DNA of 64,000 bases from CAYOUV01 sp963790075. GTDB lineage: Bacteria > Chloroflexota > Anaerolineae > Anaerolineales > Villigracilaceae. A program made the translations under genes and the position numbers. The notes under the pieces were generated by a model. It was not told the origin of the DNA. It searched no databases and saw nothing but the letters and a program-made list of their open reading frames with translations. The DNA is taken from positions 372,001-436,000 of the forward strand of contig CAWBNG010000004.1 of assembly GCA_963790075.1 (NCBI GenBank). Direction: 5' to 3'. Shown here one piece after another: positions 42,951-51,629 of the stretch; within the stretch, counting starts at the first letter, position 1, and the number at the start of each line of letters is the position of its first letter.

Positions 42951-43635
42951 TGAAATATGGCGACCGGACCTGGTCGCTTTACCCCGCCATACATTCTGGC
43001 GGCGAACCTTTCGTGCTCTGATCCGCCGGATTTTCCGTTTGGTCTTGTGGTGCCTGACCCGTCCAAGCGTGCGCGGACTGGAGAACTTCCCCGAACGAGG
43101 CCCGGTCATCATCGTCATCAATCACCTGGGGGACGCGGATGCTGCCCTGGCCGCGGCTTATTTTCCACGCCTGCCAGACGCCCTGGCCAAGATCGAAATG
43201 TATGATTTCCCAATCGTTGGTAAATTGATGCATGCTTACGGAGTGATCTGGTTGCATCGCGGCCAGCCCGATCTGCGCGCACTCAGGGCTGCACTGGATG
43301 GTCTCGATCAGGGAAGGGTGATCGCCATCGCTCCTGAAGGGCGTTACAGCCTGATCAGAGGCCTGGAAGAAGGTGCGGGGGGAGCCGCCTATCTGGCACT
43401 CAAGGCCAAAGTTCCCGTTTTGCCGGTGACGGTGACGGGCACGGAAAACGCCCACGTCTACGGAAGCCTGCGTCGGCTGCGGCGCGCGCCGGTCTCGCTC
43501 ACCTTTGGCGAGACATTCTATCTTGATCCACATCCGGACCGGCACAAAGCCATCCGGCTGGGCACAAAACAGATCATGTCCGCCTTGGCCGATCTGTTGC
43601 CGCCAGAATATCGCGGCGTTTACCGAGACGAATGA
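42913..43635 (+). CDS. Second PlsC-like acyltransferase
   Basis: A 240-residue LPLAT-family paralogue of the gene it overlaps. It has the HX4D motif INHLGDADAAL and the APEGRYSLI motif, then VLPVTVTGTENAHVY. The start ATG at 42913 has GAGGGG a few bases upstream and lies inside the preceding gene; a later start would lose no domain, so a shorter protein is possible. The variation in the second motif (GRYS for GGRS) hints at a different acyl or headgroup preference. Two adjacent acyltransferases could serve two steps of phospholipid synthesis. Confidence 0.85.
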   Translation: MPTAPSPPPKPVSEIWRPDLVALPRHTFWRRTFRALIRRIFRLVLWCLTRPSVRGLENFPERGPVIIVINHLGDADAALAAAYFPRLPDALAKIEMYDFPIVGKLMHAYGVIWLHRGQPDLRALRAALDGLDQGRVIAIAPEGRYSLIRGLEEGAGGAAYLALKAKVPVLPVTVTGTENAHVYGSLRRLRRAPVSLTFGETFYLDPHPDRHKAIRLGTKQIMSALADLLPPEYRGVYRDE

Positions 43636-43649
43636 AGTCCTGTGGTAAA

Positions 43650-43678
43650 TTCGAAGGTAAATATTTTGACGCTATAAT
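43650..43678 (+). promoter_or_regulatory. Promoter of the large sensor kinase
   Basis: A perfect TATAAT at 43673-43678 with TTCGAA 17 nt upstream (43650-43655). The ATG lies 15 nt after the -10 box, so the leader would be about 8 nt long. Confidence 0.55.
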
Positions 43679-43693
43679 GAAGCCATAATTGCC

Positions 43694-46600
43694 ATGACTT
43701 TCCTTGGCACGCTTCTTTCATCCCTTCCGTATATCAATTGGCCGACCCTCGCGGGCTGGTCTGTCTGGTTATTACTACTCGGGCTGATCCTCTGGCTCGC
43801 CTATCGCTGGCGAAGTTACAACCCTGCTTTTAAAACCAATCACTGGTTGGGATTCGCCGGATTGGTCCTGTTTGCCCCTCTGACTACATTATTCATCGGA
43901 TTACAGCTCACCAGCGGATCCACTCTCCCGCTGCCGGGATTGCCGACTGAGGTTTTACGCCCGGCGTTGATGGTCTTCTCGGCTCTTCCTTGGATCCTGG
44001 CCGGAGGAGTGCTCGGCCCGCTCCCGGCCGCCAGCTTAGGTTTGATGAGCGGTCTGATCCGCAGCTTCTGGGGCACGCACAGCGTTTTTACCCCGCTCGA
44101 TCTGGCGCTGATCGGGCTCCTCTTCAGTGTGGTTGTGCGCCAGCGGTATCGAACCTTTACCTTCCGCTTGTTGCGCCAGCCAATCGTTGCGGGGCTGGTA
44201 ATGGTCCCGGTTTACGCAATGCTTTACCTGCTGGGTACATCTTTCAGCTTGCCCGCGGCCACTCTGACTGCCCGTCTGGATTATGCCTTGAGCAGTTTGG
44301 GAGCCGTCCTCCTGACGACCACAGGTGAGTTGCTGATCGCCGGACTCTTTGCGCAGGTCATTGCAGTTGCCTTTCCATTAAGTTGGGGACCACAGAAACC
44401 TTTGCAACCCTCCCCCGCTGAGCGCAGTTTGGAGACGCGCTTCGTGGTTGGTACTGGAGCACTGATCACGCTGCTGCTGCTGACGCTGCTGGCCGGCGAC
44501 TGGATCGTTGCCGGAAATGCCGCCCGGAACATGCTGCATGAACGCCTGGCCAATACCGCACAGATGGCATCTGAAAGTGTGCCTTATTTCCTGGAAACCG
44601 GTCAAAACCTCGGGACACAAATGGCCGGCGATCCGCGTTTATTGGCTGCTGAGGGGCCGGAACTGTCGGCTTTAGTTGGCGAAAAGATGCAATTCGCCCC
44701 TTATTTCGATCAGGTCGTGGTCATCGATCCGGCCGACCAAAGCCTGCTGGGCGGTTATCCGGAAGCCGTGCGCCAGAACTTTACACTTTATCCGGACGAA
44801 TCAGCCGGGATCGGATTTGCCGTTGACGGCGTGCCAGTCCAGGTTTACTCCATTCCACCAGCAGATCCAGGTGGTACGGCGCGCGTTTCCTTTCTGATCG
44901 GCCTGACAGATAGTTCCGGTCAGGTCCGGCGTGTGCTGCTTGGGCGAACAGGTTTGGCCACCAATCCGCTGACCCAGCCGCTGCTCAACAGTCTGGATAA
45001 CCTGAAAAAGCTCAACGGCAGCGGTCTCCTGCTGGACGATAAGGGACGTATTCTTTATTCGACCAATGCCTCGCAAGTCATGGATACCTACCAGGGGAAA
45101 CACGGTAGTGAAGTGGATTTTTACGACGATACCGGTTCGAGCGGAACCCGCGAACTGGTCTATTACCAACCGGTGGTAGGTCATCCCTGGGCGGTTGTAC
45201 TGAGCGTCCCTGCCCAGCAGGCCCAGCAATTAGCGCTCAACATTGCCGCGCCGTTGTCGGTGATGATCCTTCTGTTGGCCCTGGTAGCGTTGATTTCGCT
45301 GCGTTTTGGCCTGCGTGTGGTGACCGGCTCGCTGCAAAACCTGGCGAGTGAAGCTAATCGCATCACGCAGGGTAATCTGGACCACCCTTTGCAGGTCAAC
45401 GGCGCGGACGAGGTGGGTCAATTGCGACGCTCTTTTGAGCAGATGCGTTCCAGCCTGAAAGACCGCATGGACGAACTCAACCAGTTGCTGGTGGTCAGCC
45501 AGGGTGTAGCCTCCAGCCTGGATGTGCAAGATGCTGTCAAACCGGTGCTCGCAGCACTCCGCGCGACCGGGGCGAATGCAGTGCGAGTGGTCCTGTCTCC
45601 GACTGCTGGCCTCGATCCTACCCAGGAAACCCTGACGCGCTTTGCAGTCGGTCCCATGGCCGAGACCTATGCTTCCTTAGACGAGCAAATCATGGGCCTG
45701 ACCCAAAAACAAGAGAAACTGGTGTTACCTAATCTGGGACGTGCGCGTGCCGGGCTGCAACTGGATCCGCGCCAGACAAATCCGGGCGCCATCCTGGCCG
45801 TCGCTTTACGCCATGAAACCCTGTTCTATGGCGTGTTGTGGACAGCTTTTGATCAGCCGCACAACTTCTCCGATTCAGATGTGCGCTTCAATACTATGCT
45901 GGCCAGTCAGGCAGCCTTGGCGGCGGCCAATGCCCACCTGTTCCAGAGCGCCGAGGTCGGGCGCAAGCAAATGGAAGCCATCCTCGACTCAACCCCGGAC
46001 CCGGTGCTGGTCACCGACAATCAGAATCGCCTGCTGTTGGCCAACCCGGCAGCGGTGCAGTTGCTCGGTCCGCAAGCCATGACCGGGGAGGGCAAGGCTA
46101 TCGAAAAAACCGTCAGCCAACGCGAATTATTTGCCCTGCTGCAGGCTTCCTCGACCGAGAAGCAATCTGCGGAAATCACCTTCTCGGATGGACAGGTATA
46201 TCTGGCGACTGCCTCCTCGGTTGTTGCGGAAGGACAGCCGGTCGGTCGCGTGTGCATCCTGCGTGACGTGACCCACCTCAAGGAATTGGATACGCTCAAG
46301 TCCGACTTTGTGGCAACGGTCAGCCATGACCTGCGCTCGCCGCTGACTTTGTTGCGAGGCTATGCCACCATGTTGGAGATGGTCGGGGAACTGAACGAGC
46401 AGCAAAAAGGCTACACCAGCAAGATTGTCGTTGGGGTTGAGAATATGTCCCGCCTGGTCAATAATCTGCTCGACCTGGGGCGGATCGAGATTGGGGTTGG
46501 CTTGCAGATCGAAGCTGTTCCCGTCCTGGATATCCTCGACCGCGTCACCAGTGCCCTGCAACTCCAGGCCAGTCAGAAAGAGATTACTTTGGAGGTCGAA

Positions 46601-46993
46601 ACCCCCAGAGATATGCCCCGGACAGTGGAAGCTGATCAAGCGCTGTTGCACCAAGCGGTATATAATCTAGTTGAAAATGCTCTAAAATACACTCCCAATC
46701 GAGGCCGGGTCACGGTTCGGATGCGGCCTGCGCCAGATAGCCTGACCTTTGAAGTCATCGATACCGGGATTGGCATTTCCCCACCTGACCTGCCGCACCT
46801 GTTTGAAAAATTTTATCGCGGCAAGCAGCGCGAGGCACGCGCCCAGCATGGTACCGGCCTGGGACTGGCAATCGTGCACTCGATTGTGGAACGGCATGGC
46901 GGTCGTGTCTGGGTCGAGAGCGAATTGGGCCAAGGCAGCACTTTCTTTTTACGGATACCATTGGCGCAACCCAAAGAAAGTCAATCTGTATAA
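43694..46993 (+). CDS. Large multi-sensor histidine kinase (MASE-like, dCache-like, HAMP, GAF, PAS)
   Basis: A 1099-residue kinase. About six N-terminal membrane segments (10-230) precede another segment, an outer sensing domain (about 285-500), a membrane helix and HAMP (LASEANRITQGNLDHPL), then GAF (about 600-750) and PAS (MEAILDSTPDPVLVTDNQNR). The kinase core has HisKA FVATVSHDLRSPLTLL, N-box NLVENALKYTPN, G1 DTGIGISPPDLPHLF and G2 GTGLGLAIVHSIVERHGG. No response regulator gene lies next to it, so it is an orphan. Signals are unknown. The following KimA-like gene is on the same strand but has its own -10 box. Confidence 0.93.
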   Translation: MTFLGTLLSSLPYINWPTLAGWSVWLLLLGLILWLAYRWRSYNPAFKTNHWLGFAGLVLFAPLTTLFIGLQLTSGSTLPLPGLPTEVLRPALMVFSALPWILAGGVLGPLPAASLGLMSGLIRSFWGTHSVFTPLDLALIGLLFSVVVRQRYRTFTFRLLRQPIVAGLVMVPVYAMLYLLGTSFSLPAATLTARLDYALSSLGAVLLTTTGELLIAGLFAQVIAVAFPLSWGPQKPLQPSPAERSLETRFVVGTGALITLLLLTLLAGDWIVAGNAARNMLHERLANTAQMASESVPYFLETGQNLGTQMAGDPRLLAAEGPELSALVGEKMQFAPYFDQVVVIDPADQSLLGGYPEAVRQNFTLYPDESAGIGFAVDGVPVQVYSIPPADPGGTARVSFLIGLTDSSGQVRRVLLGRTGLATNPLTQPLLNSLDNLKKLNGSGLLLDDKGRILYSTNASQVMDTYQGKHGSEVDFYDDTGSSGTRELVYYQPVVGHPWAVVLSVPAQQAQQLALNIAAPLSVMILLLALVALISLRFGLRVVTGSLQNLASEANRITQGNLDHPLQVNGADEVGQLRRSFEQMRSSLKDRMDELNQLLVVSQGVASSLDVQDAVKPVLAALRATGANAVRVVLSPTAGLDPTQETLTRFAVGPMAETYASLDEQIMGLTQKQEKLVLPNLGRARAGLQLDPRQTNPGAILAVALRHETLFYGVLWTAFDQPHNFSDSDVRFNTMLASQAALAAANAHLFQSAEVGRKQMEAILDSTPDPVLVTDNQNRLLLANPAAVQLLGPQAMTGEGKAIEKTVSQRELFALLQASSTEKQSAEITFSDGQVYLATASSVVAEGQPVGRVCILRDVTHLKELDTLKSDFVATVSHDLRSPLTLLRGYATMLEMVGELNEQQKGYTSKIVVGVENMSRLVNNLLDLGRIEIGVGLQIEAVPVLDILDRVTSALQLQASQKEITLEVETPRDMPRTVEADQALLHQAVYNLVENALKYTPNRGRVTVRMRPAPDSLTFEVIDTGIGISPPDLPHLFEKFYRGKQREARAQHGTGLGLAIVHSIVERHGGRVWVESELGQGSTFFLRIPLAQPKESQSV

Positions 46994-47007
46994 AATCAGA
47001 TTCGGTA

Positions 47008-47013
47008 TATAAT
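47008..47013 (+). promoter_or_regulatory. -10 element before the KimA-like gene
   Basis: TATAAT within GGTATATAATAGG lies 65 nt upstream of the ATG at 47079. No good -35 is present. The leader of about 58 nt is too short for a ydaO-type c-di-AMP riboswitch. Confidence 0.4.
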
Positions 47014-47078
47014 AGGCCTTCGCTCTCGCCCTGCGGGAGTGTTGTTTTGTGTCGTAACAGGTAAGAAAGTTAGGGAAC

Positions 47079-49025
47079 ATGGTTGATCCTGAGAATGACA
47101 GCCAGTCACCGATCATGCATCGGTCGACGGCTTACACACCGCCGCGGTCGCTTAGTCATTACCTGATCGGGCGGCCTTTGCCCACCGCAGACGCTCCTCA
47201 CCAAACTATCGGCAAGGCCATCGGCCTGGCCGTTTTTGCGTCTGATGCGCTTTCATCCACAGCGTATGCTACGCAGGAAATTCTGGTCATCCTGGCGGCC
47301 GCTGGGACGCTGGCCTTCGGCTACGTCTTCCCCATTTCGGTTGCGATTGTGGCTCTCCTGACGATCGTGGCCTTATCCTACGAACAAACCATCCATGCCT
47401 ATCCGGATGGCGGCGGCGCGTACATTGTGGCGCGCGACAATCTGGGTGAATTCCCGGCATTGGTCGCCGGTGCATCCCTGCTGACGGACTATATCCTGAC
47501 CGTCTCGGTTTCGATCTCCTCGGGAATCGCTCAAATCACATCGGCCTTCCCGTCAATGGACGTCTATCGTGTTCCGATTGGCGTGGCGGCCGTGTTGTTC
47601 ATCATGCTGATCAACCTGCGCGGTGTGAAGGAATCCGGCTCAACTTTTGCTGTCCCGACCTATTTCTTCGTAACCTTGATGTACGTCACGGTTGGGGTCG
47701 GCTTCGTGCGCTTCCTGTTTGGGTCGCTGGGGACGGTTCCCAATCCGCCTTCGTTCGAGGCTCTCAAACCCCTGGCAACCGTTACACCATTTTTGATCTT
47801 GCACGCGTTTGCCAGCGGGACGGCTGCCTTGACCGGGGTGGAGGCTATATCAAATGGCATCACCGCCTTTAAAGAACCGCGCAGCCGCAACGCCGGGCTC
47901 ACCCTGATCTGGATGACGGTCATCCTCGGATCGCTGTTCCTGGGCATCTCGTTCCTGACCGGCCGGATCGGGGCCGTTCCGTCGGAGCAAGAGACGGTCA
48001 TTTCACAATTGGCGCGAACCATTTACAACGGACAGGGATTATTCTATTTGATGACCATCACGGCCACAACTATCATCTTGATTATGGCCGCCAACACCGC
48101 CTTTGCGGACTTTCCGCGCCTGAGTGCGCTGGCTGCCAAAGACGGATTCCTGCCGCGCCAGTTGACCTACCGCGGCAGCCGCCTGGTTTATTCATACGGG
48201 ATTGCCAGCCTGTCGCTGATCGCCTCGGTCTTGGTCATTATCTTCAAGGCCAGCGTCACGCGCCTGATCCCGCTCTATGCCATCGGTGTATTCCTGTCGT
48301 TCACATTGTCCCAGTTTGGGATGGCGCTGCGCTGGTGGAAAATCGGCCACCTGAAACCAGGCGAAGAGATTGTCGAACGTGGTTCCACCTTGCGCTTCGA
48401 GGGCAAGTGGGAATCCAAGATGATCATCAATGGTTTCGGTTCCTTGTGTACCGCGGTTGTCATGCTGGTCTTTGCCATCACCAAGTTCCATGATGGCGCC
48501 TGGGTCGTGTTGATCCTGATCCCAGTAATGGTGGTAATTTTTATGGGTATCCACCGCCATTACCGCAACCTGGCTCAGGGTCTGACCCTCGATCAGTTTG
48601 GCGGGCCGCCGCCGCAAGCTACCCGTCACCGCGTGATCATGCCGGTCAGCGGCGTGCACCAGGGAACCCTGGCAGCCTTGCGCTATGCCCGCGTGCTCTC
48701 AGACGACATCACCGCTGTGCATGTTTCGATCGACCCGGATGAGGCCGAGAAGGTCAAGGAAAAGTGGGAGACCTGGGGTGACGGTACCCGTCTGGTCATC
48801 CTTGATTCGCCTTATCGTCTCTTCCTTGAGCCGTTGTTGGCTTACATTGAAGAGATCATCGCCCAGAGGCAGCCAAATGAGACGATTACGATTGTTGTGC
48901 CGCAGTTTGTCCCAGCTAAACGCTGGCATAATGCCCTGCACACGCAGACCGCCAACCTGCTGCGGAGCGAATTACTTTCAAAACCCGGCGTGGTCATCAC
49001 GGACGTACCTTACCAGGTGATGTAA
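47079..49025 (+). CDS. KimA-like potassium importer (APC superfamily) with C-terminal USP-like domain
   Basis: A 648-residue protein with about 12 membrane segments (50-480) and a cytosolic tail. It closely follows the KimA (YdaO) family layout: LSHYLIGRPL at the start, FASDALSSTAYATQEIL in segment 1, YPDGGGAYIVARDNLGEF, SLLTDYILTVSVSISSG and GTAALTGVEAISNGI. KimA of Bacillus is a K+/H+ symporter inhibited by c-di-AMP through its tail. The tail here (about 510-648) reads like a universal-stress fold (HRVIMPVSGVHQGTLAALRYARVLS). Two RCK-type genes follow directly, supporting potassium as the substrate. The family is recognised by memory of the pattern; no alignment was run. Confidence 0.85.
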   Translation: MVDPENDSQSPIMHRSTAYTPPRSLSHYLIGRPLPTADAPHQTIGKAIGLAVFASDALSSTAYATQEILVILAAAGTLAFGYVFPISVAIVALLTIVALSYEQTIHAYPDGGGAYIVARDNLGEFPALVAGASLLTDYILTVSVSISSGIAQITSAFPSMDVYRVPIGVAAVLFIMLINLRGVKESGSTFAVPTYFFVTLMYVTVGVGFVRFLFGSLGTVPNPPSFEALKPLATVTPFLILHAFASGTAALTGVEAISNGITAFKEPRSRNAGLTLIWMTVILGSLFLGISFLTGRIGAVPSEQETVISQLARTIYNGQGLFYLMTITATTIILIMAANTAFADFPRLSALAAKDGFLPRQLTYRGSRLVYSYGIASLSLIASVLVIIFKASVTRLIPLYAIGVFLSFTLSQFGMALRWWKIGHLKPGEEIVERGSTLRFEGKWESKMIINGFGSLCTAVVMLVFAITKFHDGAWVVLILIPVMVVIFMGIHRHYRNLAQGLTLDQFGGPPPQATRHRVIMPVSGVHQGTLAALRYARVLSDDITAVHVSIDPDEAEKVKEKWETWGDGTRLVILDSPYRLFLEPLLAYIEEIIAQRQPNETITIVVPQFVPAKRWHNALHTQTANLLRSELLSKPGVVITDVPYQVM

Positions 49026-49059
49026 GCCGGTTGAGTGGATTGCCAGTCAAGGAGTAAGT

Positions 49060-49722
49060 ATGAACTTCATCGTTGTCGGTTGCGGTCGCGTTGGATCCGA
49101 ATTAGCCTTCCGCCTGTTCCAAAGTGGCCATCAAGTTGTCGTCGTCGACAGCAACAAAGCATCTTTCAAGCGCCTGCACCCCGATTTCCGCGGACGTACC
49201 GTCGAAGGTGAAGCCCTGTCGGAAAAAGTGCTGGAGCGCGCTGGTATTACCGAAGCGGACGGCTTGGCTGCCGTGACCAACCTGGATGCCTTGAACGCCG
49301 TGGTCGCGCATACTGCCCAGGCTGTATACAGCGTGCCCAACGTGGTGGCGCGCAATTATGACCCCCAATTACGCCCGATGATCGAGGCTTTTGGCGTGCA
49401 CATGGTCAGCTCGACCAGTTGGGGCGCACAGCGCGTGGAGGAATTGTTGACCGATTTGTCCCTGCGCACGGTCTTTTCAGCCGGGAATGGCGAGGTCGAA
49501 GTTTACGAGACTGTCATCACCGAAAGCTGGGACGGGCACAGCCTGGTTGAGTTGCTGGGGCCGAACCGTGATTGCCTGCCCGTGGCCCTGACCCGCGCCG
49601 GTCGCGCCTCTCTGCCGACGCTCGAGTCGACCCTGAAAACCGGGGATGTGCTCAACGTCAGCACGACTTTTACAGGGATCAGCGCTCTCAGAGCACGCCT
49701 GTCCAATGGAACGGAGGCCTGA
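49060..49722 (+). CDS. RCK/TrkA-type NAD-binding potassium-transport regulator (first copy)
   Basis: A 220-residue cytosolic protein. The N-terminal RCK-N domain is FIVVGCGRVGSELAFRL with the GxGxxG dinucleotide motif and acidic Asp30-type residue (VVVVDSNK). The C-terminal RCK-C domain starts near residue 140 (EVEVYETVITESW). Such proteins gate Trk/Ktr potassium channels in response to nucleotides. It lies 34 nt after the KimA-like importer gene and 1 nt before its paralogue, so the three form one operon. Confidence 0.92.
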   Translation: MNFIVVGCGRVGSELAFRLFQSGHQVVVVDSNKASFKRLHPDFRGRTVEGEALSEKVLERAGITEADGLAAVTNLDALNAVVAHTAQAVYSVPNVVARNYDPQLRPMIEAFGVHMVSSTSWGAQRVEELLTDLSLRTVFSAGNGEVEVYETVITESWDGHSLVELLGPNRDCLPVALTRAGRASLPTLESTLKTGDVLNVSTTFTGISALRARLSNGTEA

Positions 49723-49723
49723 G

Positions 49724-50392
49724 ATGTTTGTCTTTGTTGCAGGAGGCGGACGAACTGGATCGCAACTGGCTTCCCTGCTGCTTTCCGAAGGATACCAGGT
49801 TCGCTTAATCGAGGGACGGCCAGAATTGTTGGCGCGTTTGCACCAGGAATTACCCACCGAGGTGATCTATGAAGGGGTTGAGACCAACCCGGCCATCCTG
49901 GAAGAGGCCGGATTGCGAGATGCCAATGTGATGGCAGCCTGTACCAGTGACGATGCCACCAATCTGGCTGTGTGCTTTATGGCCCGAAAAGTTTTCAATG
50001 TGCCGCGTATCATTGCCCGCGTCAACAATCCGCGCAATGCCTGGTTATTCAACGAACAATTCAACGTCGATGTGGCGCTCAACTCGGCCAATGTCATGGC
50101 GCACCTGATCCAGGAGGAAATGTCACTGGGCGATATGATGACCCTGCTCAAGCTGCGCCGTGGAGATTATTCGCTGGTCGAGGAGAAGGTCCCGCCGGGA
50201 GCCAAAGCGATTGGTACGGCCATCAAAGACCTGGGTCTGCCCGAACAATGCGTGATTGCCGCCATCATCCGCAGCGGCAAGATCCACCTACCGCGCGGCG
50301 ACACCACATTTCAGGAAGACGATGAGATCCTGGCAGTGACCAACTCGGAGGGGGCCAAGGAGCTGGCCAGACTGCTTGCCCCTTCAAAATAG
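49724..50392 (+). CDS. RCK/TrkA-type regulator (second copy)
   Basis: A 222-residue paralogue of the preceding gene. RCK-N starts FVFVAGGGRTGSQLASLL with GxGxxG, has RLIEGRPE where the acidic ribose-binding residue sits, and ends in a helix crossing to RCK-C (KLRRGDYSLVEEKVPPGAKA). The frame is open further left, but the ATG at 49724 follows the upstream stop by 1 nt and begins at the domain. The pair could form a hetero-ring regulating the KimA-like importer or another K+ channel. Confidence 0.92.
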   Translation: MFVFVAGGGRTGSQLASLLLSEGYQVRLIEGRPELLARLHQELPTEVIYEGVETNPAILEEAGLRDANVMAACTSDDATNLAVCFMARKVFNVPRIIARVNNPRNAWLFNEQFNVDVALNSANVMAHLIQEEMSLGDMMTLLKLRRGDYSLVEEKVPPGAKAIGTAIKDLGLPEQCVIAAIIRSGKIHLPRGDTTFQEDDEILAVTNSEGAKELARLLAPSK

Positions 50393-50467
50393 CGCCTGCC
50401 TCAAAACAGACGAAAACCTATCGGGCTGTCATCTGTTATCGTTATATATGAGCATATTGGGTGACAA

Positions 50468-50496
50468 TTGACGCATCATTGCAGCCGTGCTATCAT
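50468..50496 (+). promoter_or_regulatory. Strong sigma-70-like promoter
   Basis: TTGACG (50468-50473) and TATCAT (50491-50496) are 17 nt apart, 48 nt upstream of the PIN/TRAM gene, which also has the ribosome site AAGGAG at a proper distance. Confidence 0.8.
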
Positions 50497-50543
50497 GCTA
50501 TACATTATCATTTATTTGATTTGATCATTAAAAGGAGTTATTC

Positions 50544-51620
50544 ATGAGTATTGAATTTGTTTTTCGTATTATTGGCATGGTTATTTTTGGCGTATTAGGG
50601 GGTTATTTCGGTGCCTGGATTGGTCGTTACAACGCAGCGGAAATTTCCCTCTATACGATGACCTTCGGCCTGGTCGGTGCCTTGGCCGGGTTGATCCTGA
50701 CGCCCTTTATCACAACGCGTCCGGCACGCGGCCTGCGCTCGATATTGGGACAGATTGCAGCTGAAACGCTCTTTTCCGGATTGATTGGTCTGGTCATCGG
50801 TTTGCTGACTGCTGCCTTGCTGGCATTCCCGCTGTCCCTGCTGCCCCAGCCGTTTGGGGAAGTGTTACCCTTCGTTGGCGTACTGGTTTTCTCTTATCTT
50901 GGTATTTCGCTGTTCGTCATGCGCCAGGGCGATATCATGGGCATGCTTTCCTCGATCACCAGTCGCGGAGAGGGCGGTGGTGGCAGCAATTGGTCGCGTA
51001 CGAACCGCACCATCCTGCTGGACACCAGCGTGATCATCGATGGGCGCGTGGCCGATATCGCCAAGACGGGTTTCCTGCCCGGCACACTGCTCATCCCGCG
51101 CTTTGTGTTGAACGAATTGCAATACATTGCTGACTCACCCGACGGATTGCGCCGCCAACGCGGACGCCGGGGCATGGAAGTGCTGGCCGAACTGCAGAAA
51201 ACGCCGGATGTCATGGTACGCATCAGCGATATCGACGTGGACGGCGTGCGCGAGGTGGACTTTAAACTGGTCGTCCTGGCGCGCCAGATGCAATGTCCGA
51301 TCCTGACCAACGACTATAACCTGAACCGCGTGGCTGAATTGCAGGGTGTCACCATCCTGAACATCAACGAACTGACCAACGCCGTCAAATCAGTCGTCCT
51401 GCCGGGGGAAGAAATGCGCATCAATGTCATCCAGGAAGGCAAGGAAGTCGGTCAGGGCGTCGGTTATATGGACGATGGCACGATGGTCGTGATCGAGAAC
51501 GGCCACGATTACATCGGCAACTACATCCCGGTGCATGTCACCAAGGTCTTACAGACAGCTGCCGGGCGCATGATTTTCGCCCGGGTTGAAGAAGAAGCCG
51601 AAAACAACCAGAAAAACTAG
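50544..51620 (+). CDS. YacL-like PIN/TRAM-domain membrane ribonuclease
   Basis: A 358-residue protein with four N-terminal membrane segments (about 5-130), a PIN domain (about 152-280) and a C-terminal TRAM domain (about 290-345). PIN acidic residues are seen in LLDTSVIIDGRVADI, ELQYIADSPDGLRRQRGRRG and TNDYNLNRVAEL. This is the architecture of Bacillus YacL and cyanobacterial relatives, predicted RNA-cleaving or RNA-binding proteins at the membrane. It sits 9 nt upstream of cysS, a neighbourhood also seen for yacL in Gram-positive bacteria. Confidence 0.9.
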   Translation: MSIEFVFRIIGMVIFGVLGGYFGAWIGRYNAAEISLYTMTFGLVGALAGLILTPFITTRPARGLRSILGQIAAETLFSGLIGLVIGLLTAALLAFPLSLLPQPFGEVLPFVGVLVFSYLGISLFVMRQGDIMGMLSSITSRGEGGGGSNWSRTNRTILLDTSVIIDGRVADIAKTGFLPGTLLIPRFVLNELQYIADSPDGLRRQRGRRGMEVLAELQKTPDVMVRISDIDVDGVREVDFKLVVLARQMQCPILTNDYNLNRVAELQGVTILNINELTNAVKSVVLPGEEMRINVIQEGKEVGQGVGYMDDGTMVVIENGHDYIGNYIPVHVTKVLQTAAGRMIFARVEEEAENNQKN

Positions 51621-51629
51621 GAGTACTTG

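Noticed and set aside
47008..47078. c-di-AMP (ydaO) riboswitch before the KimA-like gene
   Set aside because: The leader is only about 60 nt and has no ydaO-type motif; the riboswitch needs well over 100 nt.
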